The notes beneath the pieces were generated by a model. The model saw only the letters and a list, made by a program, of their open reading frames with translations. It searched no databases and was not told the DNA's origin. Positions 31,356 through 38,903 of a stretch of DNA of 43,692 bases are shown piece after piece (within the stretch, counting starts at the first letter, position 1; every line of letters starts with the position of its first letter). The DNA comes from CAYYWP01 sp050176585 (GTDB lineage: Bacteria > Desulfobacterota > Binatia > HRBIN30 > CADEER01), in the NCBI GenBank assembly GCA_050176585.1, contig JBFXHX010000033.1, positions 1-43,692 on the forward strand. The letters run 5' to 3'. A program made the translations under genes and the position numbers.

Positions 31356-32525
31356 TCAGGGTTGCAGCACGACCTTGACGCATCCGTCCCGCTTGTGGAG
31401 GAACATGTCGTACGCTTCGGGGGCTTCGTCGAGCCGCAACCGATGGGTGATCACGAAGCTGGGATCGATGTCGCCGGCCATCACGTGGTCGAGCAGCGGC
31501 TGCAAGTACCGGTGCACGTGGGTCTGGCCCGTTTTGATCGTCAGCGAGCGGTTCATGACCGAGCCAAACGGCATCTTGTCGATGAACCCGCCGTATACGC
31601 CGGGGACCGACACCGTACCGCCGTTGCGGCAGCTCAGGATCGCTTCGCGCAGCGCGGTGGGCCTGTCGGTCTGCAGCTTCAGCGTATGCTTGAGCTCATC
31701 GTACGTGGCGACCGCGCCGGGGCCGTGCGCCTCCATGCCGACCGCGTCGATACAGGCGTCTGGGCCGCGGCCTCCGGTCATCTCCTTGAGCGCGTCATAC
31801 ACGTCGAGCTCTTCGTAGTTGATCGTCTCGGCGCCGCTGAGCTCGTGGGCCATGCGCAGCCGCTCGGGAAAACGGTCGATGGCGATGACCCGGCCAGCAC
31901 CGAACACGAAGGCGCTCTTGATCGCGAACTGCCCGACCGGGCCGCAGCCCCACACCGCCACCGTGTCGCCCGGTTGGATGTCGCAGTTCTCGGCCGCCAT
32001 GTAGCCGGTGGGGAAGATGTCGGAGAGGAACAACACCTGCTCGTCCGCGAGCTGGGGCGGGATCTTGATGGGCCCGACGTCGGCGAACGGCACCCGGACG
32101 TATTCCGCTTGGCCGCCGGCAAAGCCGCCGAGCATGTGCGAGTAGCCGAAGATGCCCGCGGGCGAGTGGCCCCAGAACTTCTCGGCCATCCACGCATTCG
32201 GGTTCGAGTTCTCGCAAAGAGAGAAGAAGCCCTCTCCGCAGGAAAAGCAACGACCGCAGGCGATCGGGAACGGCACTACGACGCGGTCTCCCACCTGCAG
32301 GTTTTGCACTGCCGGGCCGACCTCGACGACCTCTCCCATGAACTCGTGGCCGAGGATGTCACCTGCCATCATGCTCGGGATGTACCCGTTGTACAGGTGC
32401 AGGTCGGAGCCGCAGATCGCGGTCAGGGTGACCCGCACGATCGCATCGTGGGCGTTCAGCAACTGCGGCTCGGGGACGTCCTCGACGCTGACTTTGTGCC
32501 TGCCGTACCAGCAATTGGCTCTCAT
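31356..32525 (-). CDS. Zn-dependent alcohol dehydrogenase (formaldehyde-dehydrogenase-like)
   Basis: A 389-residue MDR enzyme. The catalytic zinc site is AICGSDLH (C38 region), GHEFMGEV. The structural zinc Cys set is CGRCFSCGEGFFSLCE. The Rossmann motif is VAVWGCGPVGQ. The long insert and length fit the glutathione-independent formaldehyde dehydrogenase / threonine-dehydrogenase-like branch; aldehyde or alcohol oxidation is likely, exact substrate uncertain. ATG 32525 overlaps the upstream SRPBCC gene's stop (ATGA), so the two are cotranscribed, a pairing common in stress-induced operons. Confidence 0.87.
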   Translation of the reverse strand: MRANCWYGRHKVSVEDVPEPQLLNAHDAIVRVTLTAICGSDLHLYNGYIPSMMAGDILGHEFMGEVVEVGPAVQNLQVGDRVVVPFPIACGRCFSCGEGFFSLCENSNPNAWMAEKFWGHSPAGIFGYSHMLGGFAGGQAEYVRVPFADVGPIKIPPQLADEQVLFLSDIFPTGYMAAENCDIQPGDTVAVWGCGPVGQFAIKSAFVFGAGRVIAIDRFPERLRMAHELSGAETINYEELDVYDALKEMTGGRGPDACIDAVGMEAHGPGAVATYDELKHTLKLQTDRPTALREAILSCRNGGTVSVPGVYGGFIDKMPFGSVMNRSLTIKTGQTHVHRYLQPLLDHVMAGDIDPSFVITHRLRLDEAPEAYDMFLHKRDGCVKVVLQP

Positions 32526-33646
32526 CGACGCGCCCTCGCTGCCTGCATCCGCGAGCGCTCCCGCCCCGAAGTGGCGCTGCTGAGGGCGCGGACGATCGAC
32601 CCGCGGGCCGGTCCCATGGGCTGGCCCGCAGTGGTCACGATCTCCCCGGTTTCCATCAGTTGCTTGAACCGCCGCAGGTCCTCGCGAATCTGCTTCTCCG
32701 GGGAGACACCGAACATCTTCGCGAGCATCACGCCGACGGCACCGGCCGGCGACCGGTAGCGCATCGTCACGCGCAGAATGGTCCCCTGCCCCCTCTCGCC
32801 CGGCTGGAACCGCACGGCGCCTTCGACGTCCACGTCGCCGCCCGGCAGCGAACGCCAGGCGATGAGCTGGCCCGGTACCTCCTCGGTGATCTCCGCGTCC
32901 CACTCGAGGCGGACCCCACCAGGCCCCTTTGCCACCCAGTGCGAGAGCCGCTCACCGCGGGTTTCGACGCGTTCGAGATGCGGCATGATCCGCGGCAGGT
33001 TTTCGAACCCGCGCCAGAACGCGTAGCACTCCTCCGGCGGCCGATTGATCGCGAGGTTGTGCACGACCCGCGCAGAACCGTCCGGCTCCAGCTGGAGCGA
33101 GACCTTCTTGCGCGCGCTGAGCTGTCTGCTGCAAGCGATGTCGAGCGCGGTTACACCCGCTACCGCCACCGCTGCCGTCGCCAAGCGGCCGCGGTGTGCA
33201 GGAGTGGACTGCATCGCTTTGCTGAGAAAGCCGAGGTCCAGCAAATCGCCGAGCACGCGCGCCCACAGCCAGCCCGCCGGACGGCGCCGCGTGAGAATGC
33301 CGAGGCCGGTGCCGATCTCGCGCAGCCCGAACAAGCGCAACGTCGAGCTGGAATCGCTTTGCTGGGCGCCGAGCAGGCTCCACGGGATTCGCTGGCGGCC
33401 GCGCTGCGGTGCCGAATCAGCTAACCCGAGGGCGCGCGCGACGGTGCGGGGCGCGACCGCCTCGGCCACGCCCACACCGATGCTGAACCAACCGAGCGCA
33501 TGCGCAAGGCGCTCTTCCGGGGTTCGTTGATGCTCGCGCAGCCCTTCGTTGACCGTGCCATAACCGTTGCCGCCAGCCCTCCGAGCGGACGGCTGGAACC
33601 GCTGCGGCGCGGAGCGCGAGTGTTCCATGGGATGATGCATGGCCAT
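32522..33646 (-). CDS. SRPBCC (cyclase/dehydrase-like) protein with membrane-associated N-terminus
   Basis: A 374-residue protein. The N-terminal half has hydrophobic or amphipathic stretches (ALGWFSIGVGVAEAVAPRTV, LATAAVAVAGVTALDI) and WLWARVLGDLLDLGFL. The C-terminal about 150 residues are an SRPBCC lipid-binding domain (VVHNLAINRPPEECYAFW, LPRIMPHLERVE, ILRVTMRYRSPAG, LRRFKQLMETGEI). Such proteins bind hydrophobic ligands or quinone-like lipids. ATG 33646 (MAMHHPMEH) has GGAAAGG 6 nt upstream; the frame is open further but non-coding in style. It is the first gene of the pair with the Zn-ADH. Confidence 0.8.
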   Translation of the reverse strand: MAMHHPMEHSRSAPQRFQPSARRAGGNGYGTVNEGLREHQRTPEERLAHALGWFSIGVGVAEAVAPRTVARALGLADSAPQRGRQRIPWSLLGAQQSDSSSTLRLFGLREIGTGLGILTRRRPAGWLWARVLGDLLDLGFLSKAMQSTPAHRGRLATAAVAVAGVTALDIACSRQLSARKKVSLQLEPDGSARVVHNLAINRPPEECYAFWRGFENLPRIMPHLERVETRGERLSHWVAKGPGGVRLEWDAEITEEVPGQLIAWRSLPGGDVDVEGAVRFQPGERGQGTILRVTMRYRSPAGAVGVMLAKMFGVSPEKQIREDLRRFKQLMETGEIVTTAGQPMGPARGSIVRALSSATSGRERSRMQAARARR

Positions 33647-34104
33647 GAACAAGCCTTTCCCGCACTCGCCGTTCGAGTACGCGTAGTTGAAAGCGTGGTG
33701 GAAGCTTCCGTTCGTCGTGCATTTCTCATACCGATCGCCACCATCCGCCCTATGGCCGACCACCGCGCGCGGCGCCCGGTGGGCGCGACCTTTTTGACAG
33801 CGCGTGCCGGCAGATTCGGGCGCTCAAGCGCTCGCGCGAGCTTCGGCAAACGAGCGCGCGATGGTGGCTCTGCAGCGGGCGTCAGGATCACTCGCGCGAC
33901 GAGGCGTCGCAGCAAGGCGGCGCCGATCTGCGCCGAAAGCCGCGCGTAGCTTTTGCGGACGCGCAATTTATTCCTGGCTTCGCTCGCTCGCGTTCCACTG
34001 AAGCCGCCCCAGGAGCGCGCTGCGCAACCCTGATTCGCTCTGGCATGACTGTGGCATCGCTCCCCCAGCACACTCGGCGGTCCGTCTGCGAAAAGGGGTC
34101 ACCC
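33647..34104. other. Divergent spacer between SRPBCC and secreted-protein genes
   Basis: About 460 bp with no convincing gene. Its only notable element is the sigma-54-like TGGCATGACTGTGGCA at 34041. It must contain promoters for both flanking units. Confidence 0.35.
34041..34056 (+). promoter_or_regulatory. Possible sigma-54 promoter for the secreted protein
   Basis: TGGCATGACTGTGGCA has GG and GC 10 nt apart with a perfect TGGCA -24 box, but G for the second T of the -12 box. Start would be near 34066, 39 nt before ATG 34105. Weaker than the elements at 1864, 17860 and 29452. Confidence 0.3.
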
Positions 34105-34632
34105 ATGCGAAAGCTCGACCTCCTGGCAATCGGCGGCGCGATTTTTTTGGCCAGTGCACCGGCGTCGGTGGGCGCGATGCCCCAGGACGCCAGCCGGCAG
34201 TGGGAGTTCGACCCATCGCTGGCAGACGTGTTGGCCCGCAGCCGAGGCGACGCCGTGGTGCTCACGCCGCCGGTCTACGCCCGAGCCGCCACCGAGCACT
34301 ACGGCAAGGACGTGGTCGTCATCAGCGCGAAAGTGGATGCGGTCCACGCACCCACCGCATTCACCCTGCGAGAGCCGGGCTGCGAAACGGAGTGCGAGGT
34401 GCTCGTGCTGACACCGCGGGAGTTACCGATACAACCCGGTCAGGAATTGTCCGTCCGAGGCACGCTCGTGCAGTTCCACGCCGGTGAGATGCAGGAGCTC
34501 CACGTGCCCGCCGAGCTCGCGCAGCGGTATGACGGGCGTCCGGCGCTGATCGCGAAATGGATTCGGCGCGTGGAGGGCGGACAGATCATGCCACCGAATT
34601 CGCGCGGAAGGCCGATGATCGAGCTGCGCTGA
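34105..34632 (+). CDS. Secreted protein of unknown function
   Basis: A 175-residue protein. Residues 1-24 are a signal peptide (MRKLDLLAIGGAIFLASAPA, cleavage probably near VGA-MPQ). The mature part is mostly beta (VVVISAKVDAVHAPTAFTL, ECEVLVLTPRELPIQPGQEL, SVRGTLVQFHAGEM), an OB-like pattern of the kind found in periplasmic binding/adaptor proteins, ending in GQIMPPNSRGRPMIELR. Two Cys (CETEC) could pair. AAAAGGGG 6-9 nt before ATG 34105 supports the start. No family is recognised with confidence. Confidence 0.7.
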   Translation: MRKLDLLAIGGAIFLASAPASVGAMPQDASRQWEFDPSLADVLARSRGDAVVLTPPVYARAATEHYGKDVVVISAKVDAVHAPTAFTLREPGCETECEVLVLTPRELPIQPGQELSVRGTLVQFHAGEMQELHVPAELAQRYDGRPALIAKWIRRVEGGQIMPPNSRGRPMIELR

Positions 34633-34797
34633 AAGACTTTCACCGCAAACGGGATACACGGGCATCACCCGTCCGCGGGGCCTATGCTACGCTGCGGTGA
34701 GATTTCGTGATATCGTTGCCGCAGTGCGTACGATAGCTGCGGAGCGGCGGTCCGCAACTGCGGAGCGGGCGTCCGGAGCGCGCCGGGCGGGCTCTGG

Positions 34798-36633
34798 ATG
34801 ACGGCGGAGGAGGATCGCACCACTCGACAGTTCCTGCTCGCGTGCTTCTGGGAGTCGGCGCTCGGCTTCTGGCGCAAGGGGGCCGGGTCGATGGCGTGGG
34901 TCCTGACCGGGGCGATCGTACTGATCGCGCTGGTCAACGTCGGGGTGCAGTACCAGATCACCGTCTGGCACCGCACGACGTTCGACGCGCTCGAGAAGAA
35001 GGACGCGAGCGCCGTGCTCCGGCAGGCTTTCGTGTTCCTGCCGCTGACCCTCGCGAACGTCGGACTCGCGGTCGCCGCCCTCCACGCGCGCATGACCATG
35101 CAGCGCAAGTGGCGGGCTTGGCTGAACGGCCACGTCCTGGACCGCTGGCTGAACGCCGGCCGGTATTACCAGCTGAACCTGATCTCCGGCGACCACAAGA
35201 ATCCCGAGTACCGCATTTCCGACGACCTGCGCCTGGCCTGCGATGCGCCCGTCGATTTCGCCGTCGGCATCCTCAACGCCGCGCTCTCCGTCATCACCTT
35301 CATCGGCGTTTTATGGTTCATCGGCGGCTCGCTGCCGATTCCGGGCACCAGCTTGGAGGTTCCGGGGTTCCTGGTGATCGCGGCCGTTCTGTACGCGGTG
35401 CTGGCCAGCGGTTCGATGCTCATCATCGGGCGGCGCTTCGTAACGATCTCCGAGAACAAGAACCAAGCGGAGGCCGAGTATCGGTATGCGCTCACCCGCT
35501 TGCGCGAAAACGGCGAGAGCATCGCGCTGATGGGTGGAGAGGAAGAGGAGCGCGCCGGCCTCGACTCCGCTTTCAAGGTCGTTCTAAGACGCTGGCGCGA
35601 GTTCCTCGGTCAATACCGGCGAACCACCATGGTCTCGCAGACGAGCGCCGCCTTCGTCCCCGTAATCCCGCTCATCCTCTGCACGCCGAAGTACGTCGCC
35701 GGCAGCATGAGCCTCGGTGAGGTCATGCAGGCTGCGGCGGCATTCGTGACCGTGCAGGTGGCGTTCAACTGGGTCGTGGATAACTACCCGCGCCTCGCGG
35801 ACTGGACCGCGTCGGCGCGGCGGCTGGCCACCGTGCTGGACGCCCTCCGGCGACTCGATCGGGCCGACCGCGAGGAGACGACCGGCCGTATCAAGCACAC
35901 GGAGGCAGATGGCGCGGCGCTGCGCTTGCAAAATCTTTCCGTCACGCTCGACGACGGCAGTGCGGTCGTGAACGAGGCGGACGTGGAAATCGCTCCGGGT
36001 GAGAAGGTGCTCGTCGCGGGCGAGTCCGGCACCGGCAAGAGCACGCTGGTGCGCGCGGTGTCCGGCCTCTGGCCCTGGGGTGAGGGCGAAGTGGCGATCG
36101 GCGCGAACTTGCACCTGTTCCTCATGCCGCAGCAGCCGTACATCCCGCTCGGAACTCTGCGGCGCGCCGCGACGTATCCGAAATCCGCCGAGGAAGTCGA
36201 CGACGCGCTAGTTCGAACCGCCCTGGAAGAAGTCGGCCTCGGCCAATTCGCCGAGCGACTCGACGAAGACGCGCGATGGGAGAGCATGCTCTCCGGCGGT
36301 GAGAAGCAGCGGCTCGCGTTTGCGCGCATCTTCATCCATCAGCCCGACATCATCGTAATGGACGAGGCCACCTCCGCACTCGATCCGCCGAGCCAGGAAC
36401 ACTTGATGAACCTGCTGCTGGAGCGGCTGCCGGAAGCGACAATCGTGAGCGTCGGGCACCGCCCAGAGCTGGAGGCATTCCATAACCGGAAGCTCGTCCT
36501 CGAGTACCACCGCGACGGCGCCAGGTTGGCACGCGACGAGGCGCTGGATGCGTGGGCGTTCCGCCGCTCGGCCCGTTTTCTGACCAGGGTGTTCGGCCGC
36601 GAGCGGCCAGCGAAAATGCAAGCGACGGGCTGA
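34798..36633 (+). CDS. SbmA/YddA-type ABC transporter (fused TMD-NBD)
   Basis: A 611-residue half-transporter: an N-terminal ABC transmembrane domain of the SbmA/BacA/ABCD type (helices near WVLTGAIVLIALVNVGVQYQ, VFLPLTLANVGLAVAAL, AALSVITFIGVLWFI, VIAAVLYAVLASGSMLIIG) and a C-terminal ATPase. ATPase motifs: Walker A GESGTGKST, Q-loop MPQQP, signature LSGGEKQRLAFAR, Walker B IIVMDEATSALD and H-loop VSVGHR. It would act as a homodimer in the inner membrane. YddA/SbmA relatives move peptides, acyl-CoA-like lipids or vitamins; substrate unknown. ATG 34798; the preceding 120 nt has a 21-bp near-tandem repeat (34737-34778). Confidence 0.88.
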   Translation: MTAEEDRTTRQFLLACFWESALGFWRKGAGSMAWVLTGAIVLIALVNVGVQYQITVWHRTTFDALEKKDASAVLRQAFVFLPLTLANVGLAVAALHARMTMQRKWRAWLNGHVLDRWLNAGRYYQLNLISGDHKNPEYRISDDLRLACDAPVDFAVGILNAALSVITFIGVLWFIGGSLPIPGTSLEVPGFLVIAAVLYAVLASGSMLIIGRRFVTISENKNQAEAEYRYALTRLRENGESIALMGGEEEERAGLDSAFKVVLRRWREFLGQYRRTTMVSQTSAAFVPVIPLILCTPKYVAGSMSLGEVMQAAAAFVTVQVAFNWVVDNYPRLADWTASARRLATVLDALRRLDRADREETTGRIKHTEADGAALRLQNLSVTLDDGSAVVNEADVEIAPGEKVLVAGESGTGKSTLVRAVSGLWPWGEGEVAIGANLHLFLMPQQPYIPLGTLRRAATYPKSAEEVDDALVRTALEEVGLGQFAERLDEDARWESMLSGGEKQRLAFARIFIHQPDIIVMDEATSALDPPSQEHLMNLLLERLPEATIVSVGHRPELEAFHNRKLVLEYHRDGARLARDEALDAWAFRRSARFLTRVFGRERPAKMQATG

Positions 36634-36664
36634 AGCCGATCAAAAGACCGTTAGCCTGTTCGCC

Positions 36665-36698
36665 GTTACGCTGAGCTTTCGCCTTCCAACAGCGTAAC
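36665..36698. terminator. Perfect 9-bp inverted repeat between convergent genes
   Basis: GTTACGCTG (36665-36673) and CAGCGTAAC (36690-36698) form a perfect 9-bp stem with a 16-nt loop, between the ABC transporter stop and the end of the carboxyltransferase gene. It could terminate both. The arms recur imperfectly at 31271-31326. Confidence 0.6.
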
Positions 36699-36722
36699 AG
36701 CCGGACGACTCACAGCCTGCCT

Positions 36723-38159
36723 TTACGCGGCGCGCTGCTCGGGCCGGACGGTCGCCAATAGCGTCGTGAGCTCCTCGGCGAGCACGCGCGGAAGTCGGAC
36801 GATGTTGTCGACCATGCGGATGTCCGGGATCAACTCGGCCAATTGGGCGCCGGCTTCCTGTCTGACCTTCTGTCCGCGCAGCGCTTGGAAGGCGCGGAGC
36901 ACCTGGGGCGACATAGGTGCCACCGACGTACCGCGCAGGGCCAGAATGCGGTGACTCGGGGCCGCGAGCGCGAGGTACGCCGCGCCATAGGTGCCGCCCC
37001 CCAGAATCGTGACGATCGGATGCCCGCGCAGCCGGGCTGCGACCATGGCGCGCAGGCACTCGGCGAGGCAGCGCTGCAGCCCCAGGCGTTCCTGCACGAA
37101 ATCCACCGCATGGCCCTGGCAAAAGAGGAACGTCAGGATGGATGCGGGCTCGCCGCCGCTGCGTGCCGCGGCGAGGCGGACCATGTCGGTCACCACCGCC
37201 GTTTCCTCGATGCCGACGCCGCTGCTCCCTGCGCGCTCCGGGCCGACGATGAATCCGAGCCCGTCGCGATCCCGCAGCGTGCCGAACGCCGCGTGCACCA
37301 GCCCTTCGCGGCGAATCGGACCGCTCGGCGTCCACATCCCGCGCAACGAGTAGCTCAGCAGGTCGCGCCGGCGCGGTTCCACGGCCGCCTGCGGCGGGCG
37401 GTCCGCCGCACCGCGCAGGCGCGAGCGCACGCTCTCGGCAGTCGCAGCGCTGAGCGCGAGCCGATCCTCGAACGGCACTGCGGCCGGCGGGTCCGAGGCT
37501 ATGATCTCACACACGAAGCCGCGCACCTGCGCGCGCACCGCCGCGATGTCGTCAGGAACGAGGACGTGCGCGTCGCCGCTGGTCACGCGCGTCAGCGGTG
37601 AAGTCGCCGCGAGGCCCTCTTCCTCCCGCGCCGGTCCCAGCAGCTTCGGCCCCGTGAGACCCCATTGGGCGTCGGCGGTAATGATGATCCGCTCTGGTAG
37701 CGCGGCCATGACCGCGGGTGCGCCGAAGCAGCCGCGCGGACCGCTGATCACGGCCGCGAGGTGGACACCGCTCAAGCTGAGGCGTGCGAGCGCAACACCG
37801 ACGGCGGACGCCGCCGCGAGGGCGATGGGCCCCTCTTCGACCCGCACGCCCCCGGTGTCGAAGCCGAGGATCAGCGCCAACGGGCGCTGTCCTTCCACGT
37901 CGCCCCGTTGAGCGCTCTCGGCGATACGCGCCAGCACGCCGGACTCGCGCACGCCAATCGTCCCGCCGCGCACGCGACCGTCGGTCAGCGCGACGAGGAC
38001 GGGCGCGCCGCCGATCGAGCCCGTGCCCGCGAGCAGAGGCGCGTCCGAGCAGGCGTCCGGCAACGGGCGAAACGTGCCGCTGTCGAGCAACGCCTCCGCG
38101 CGCTGCCGCGCGCGCAGCGCAGAGAAACGCGACTGCCCGATTGCGCTCACACCGCTCAT
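36723..38159 (-). CDS. Malonate decarboxylase beta/gamma-like fused carboxyltransferase
   Basis: A 478-residue crotonase-fold carboxyltransferase. The first half resembles MdcD: SRFSALRARQRAEALLDSG, LTDGRVRGGTIG, ILGFDTGGVRVEEG, ISGPRGCFGAPAVMAALPER and WGLTGPKLLG. The second half resembles MdcE: GIEETAVVTDMVRLAA, FLFCQGHAVDFVQE and TILGGGTYGAAYLALAAPSH. The biotin-independent enzyme splits malonyl-ACP into acetyl-ACP and CO2. The usual partners (MdcA, MdcC, MdcB/G) are not next to it, so either they lie elsewhere or this is a related carboxyltransferase with another substrate. ATG 38159; ATG 38168 is an alternative. Confidence 0.75.
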   Translation of the reverse strand: MSGVSAIGQSRFSALRARQRAEALLDSGTFRPLPDACSDAPLLAGTGSIGGAPVLVALTDGRVRGGTIGVRESGVLARIAESAQRGDVEGQRPLALILGFDTGGVRVEEGPIALAAASAVGVALARLSLSGVHLAAVISGPRGCFGAPAVMAALPERIIITADAQWGLTGPKLLGPAREEEGLAATSPLTRVTSGDAHVLVPDDIAAVRAQVRGFVCEIIASDPPAAVPFEDRLALSAATAESVRSRLRGAADRPPQAAVEPRRRDLLSYSLRGMWTPSGPIRREGLVHAAFGTLRDRDGLGFIVGPERAGSSGVGIEETAVVTDMVRLAAARSGGEPASILTFLFCQGHAVDFVQERLGLQRCLAECLRAMVAARLRGHPIVTILGGGTYGAAYLALAAPSHRILALRGTSVAPMSPQVLRAFQALRGQKVRQEAGAQLAELIPDIRMVDNIVRLPRVLAEELTTLLATVRPEQRAA

Positions 38160-38445
38160 TAGGCGCATTCGTCGACGAAAGGAAAGATCGGACCCCGGAC
38201 CGGACACGCTCGTGCGAACGCGCGCTAGAGCACGGCGAGCGCGCCGGTAGCCCGCCAGCCGGTGGAGCGCACTGCAGCGCGCCCATTGGGTGGCGGGACC
38301 CGAGGTGGCGAGCTTTCCCGCGCGGGCGTCTTGGAGGTCGCCGCCCATGCTCTATCCTGGCGACACCCGCAGAACGCGAGCACTGCAGCGGAGACGCGAG
38401 CTGGAGAATTTGCCTGGCAATATGGGCCCGATTGGTCATCCCATA

Positions 38446-38850
38446 ATGGCGATGGCGCGCCGCACGGCGGGGAGTCATCGCTCCCCAGCGAGCCTCCCGA
38501 TCCGCATCCGGACGGGCGCCGCGCGGTCGCGCGTCGTGGTGCAGGAACCGGAAGGGGATGTGTGGCTCCTCGACGGCCATCGGATCGCCGGAGAAGGCGC
38601 GGAGCGCGGTGAATCGGTGCGCCGCGCAGCGCTCCGCGAGTTCTGGGCGGAGACCGGGTTGATCGTGCGCCTGACGGGTTTCCTCACCGACGTCGTCCAG
38701 GCGACGAACACGTTCGCTACTACCACGGCGAGCGCGTCGCAGGATGCCGGCTGCGCTCGACGTCGACGGCGGGGCGCCCCTCCAGCTCAGGCGAGTGTGC
38801 CTCCGCTCCGCACGCCTGGCCATGTGCGACGCCGATCGCTTGGCTCGCGC
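38446..38850 (+). pseudogene. Frameshifted Nudix-hydrolase remnant
   Basis: From ATG 38446 the frame reads into a Nudix-like segment: VVVQEPEGDVWLLDGHRI, then GAERGESVRRAALREFWAET, a Nudix box in which the first Glu of the EExG element is Ala. At about 38715 a 1-nt shift moves coding sense to another frame, where YYHGERVAGCRL continues the expected order; beyond that the similarity fades. The spacing and box defect together suggest decay of a Nudix pyrophosphatase gene. The call depends on weak similarity and could be coincidental. Confidence 0.45.
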
Positions 38851-38903
38851 AGATGCTGCCCGCGTACAGAACGAGCCCGAGCGCTCGGATTAGGAGAGCG
38901 TGG

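Noticed and set aside
34737..34778. 21-bp near-tandem repeat before the ABC transporter as an operator.
   Set aside because: Only two imperfect copies, strongly GC-rich, with no promoter-like element next to it.
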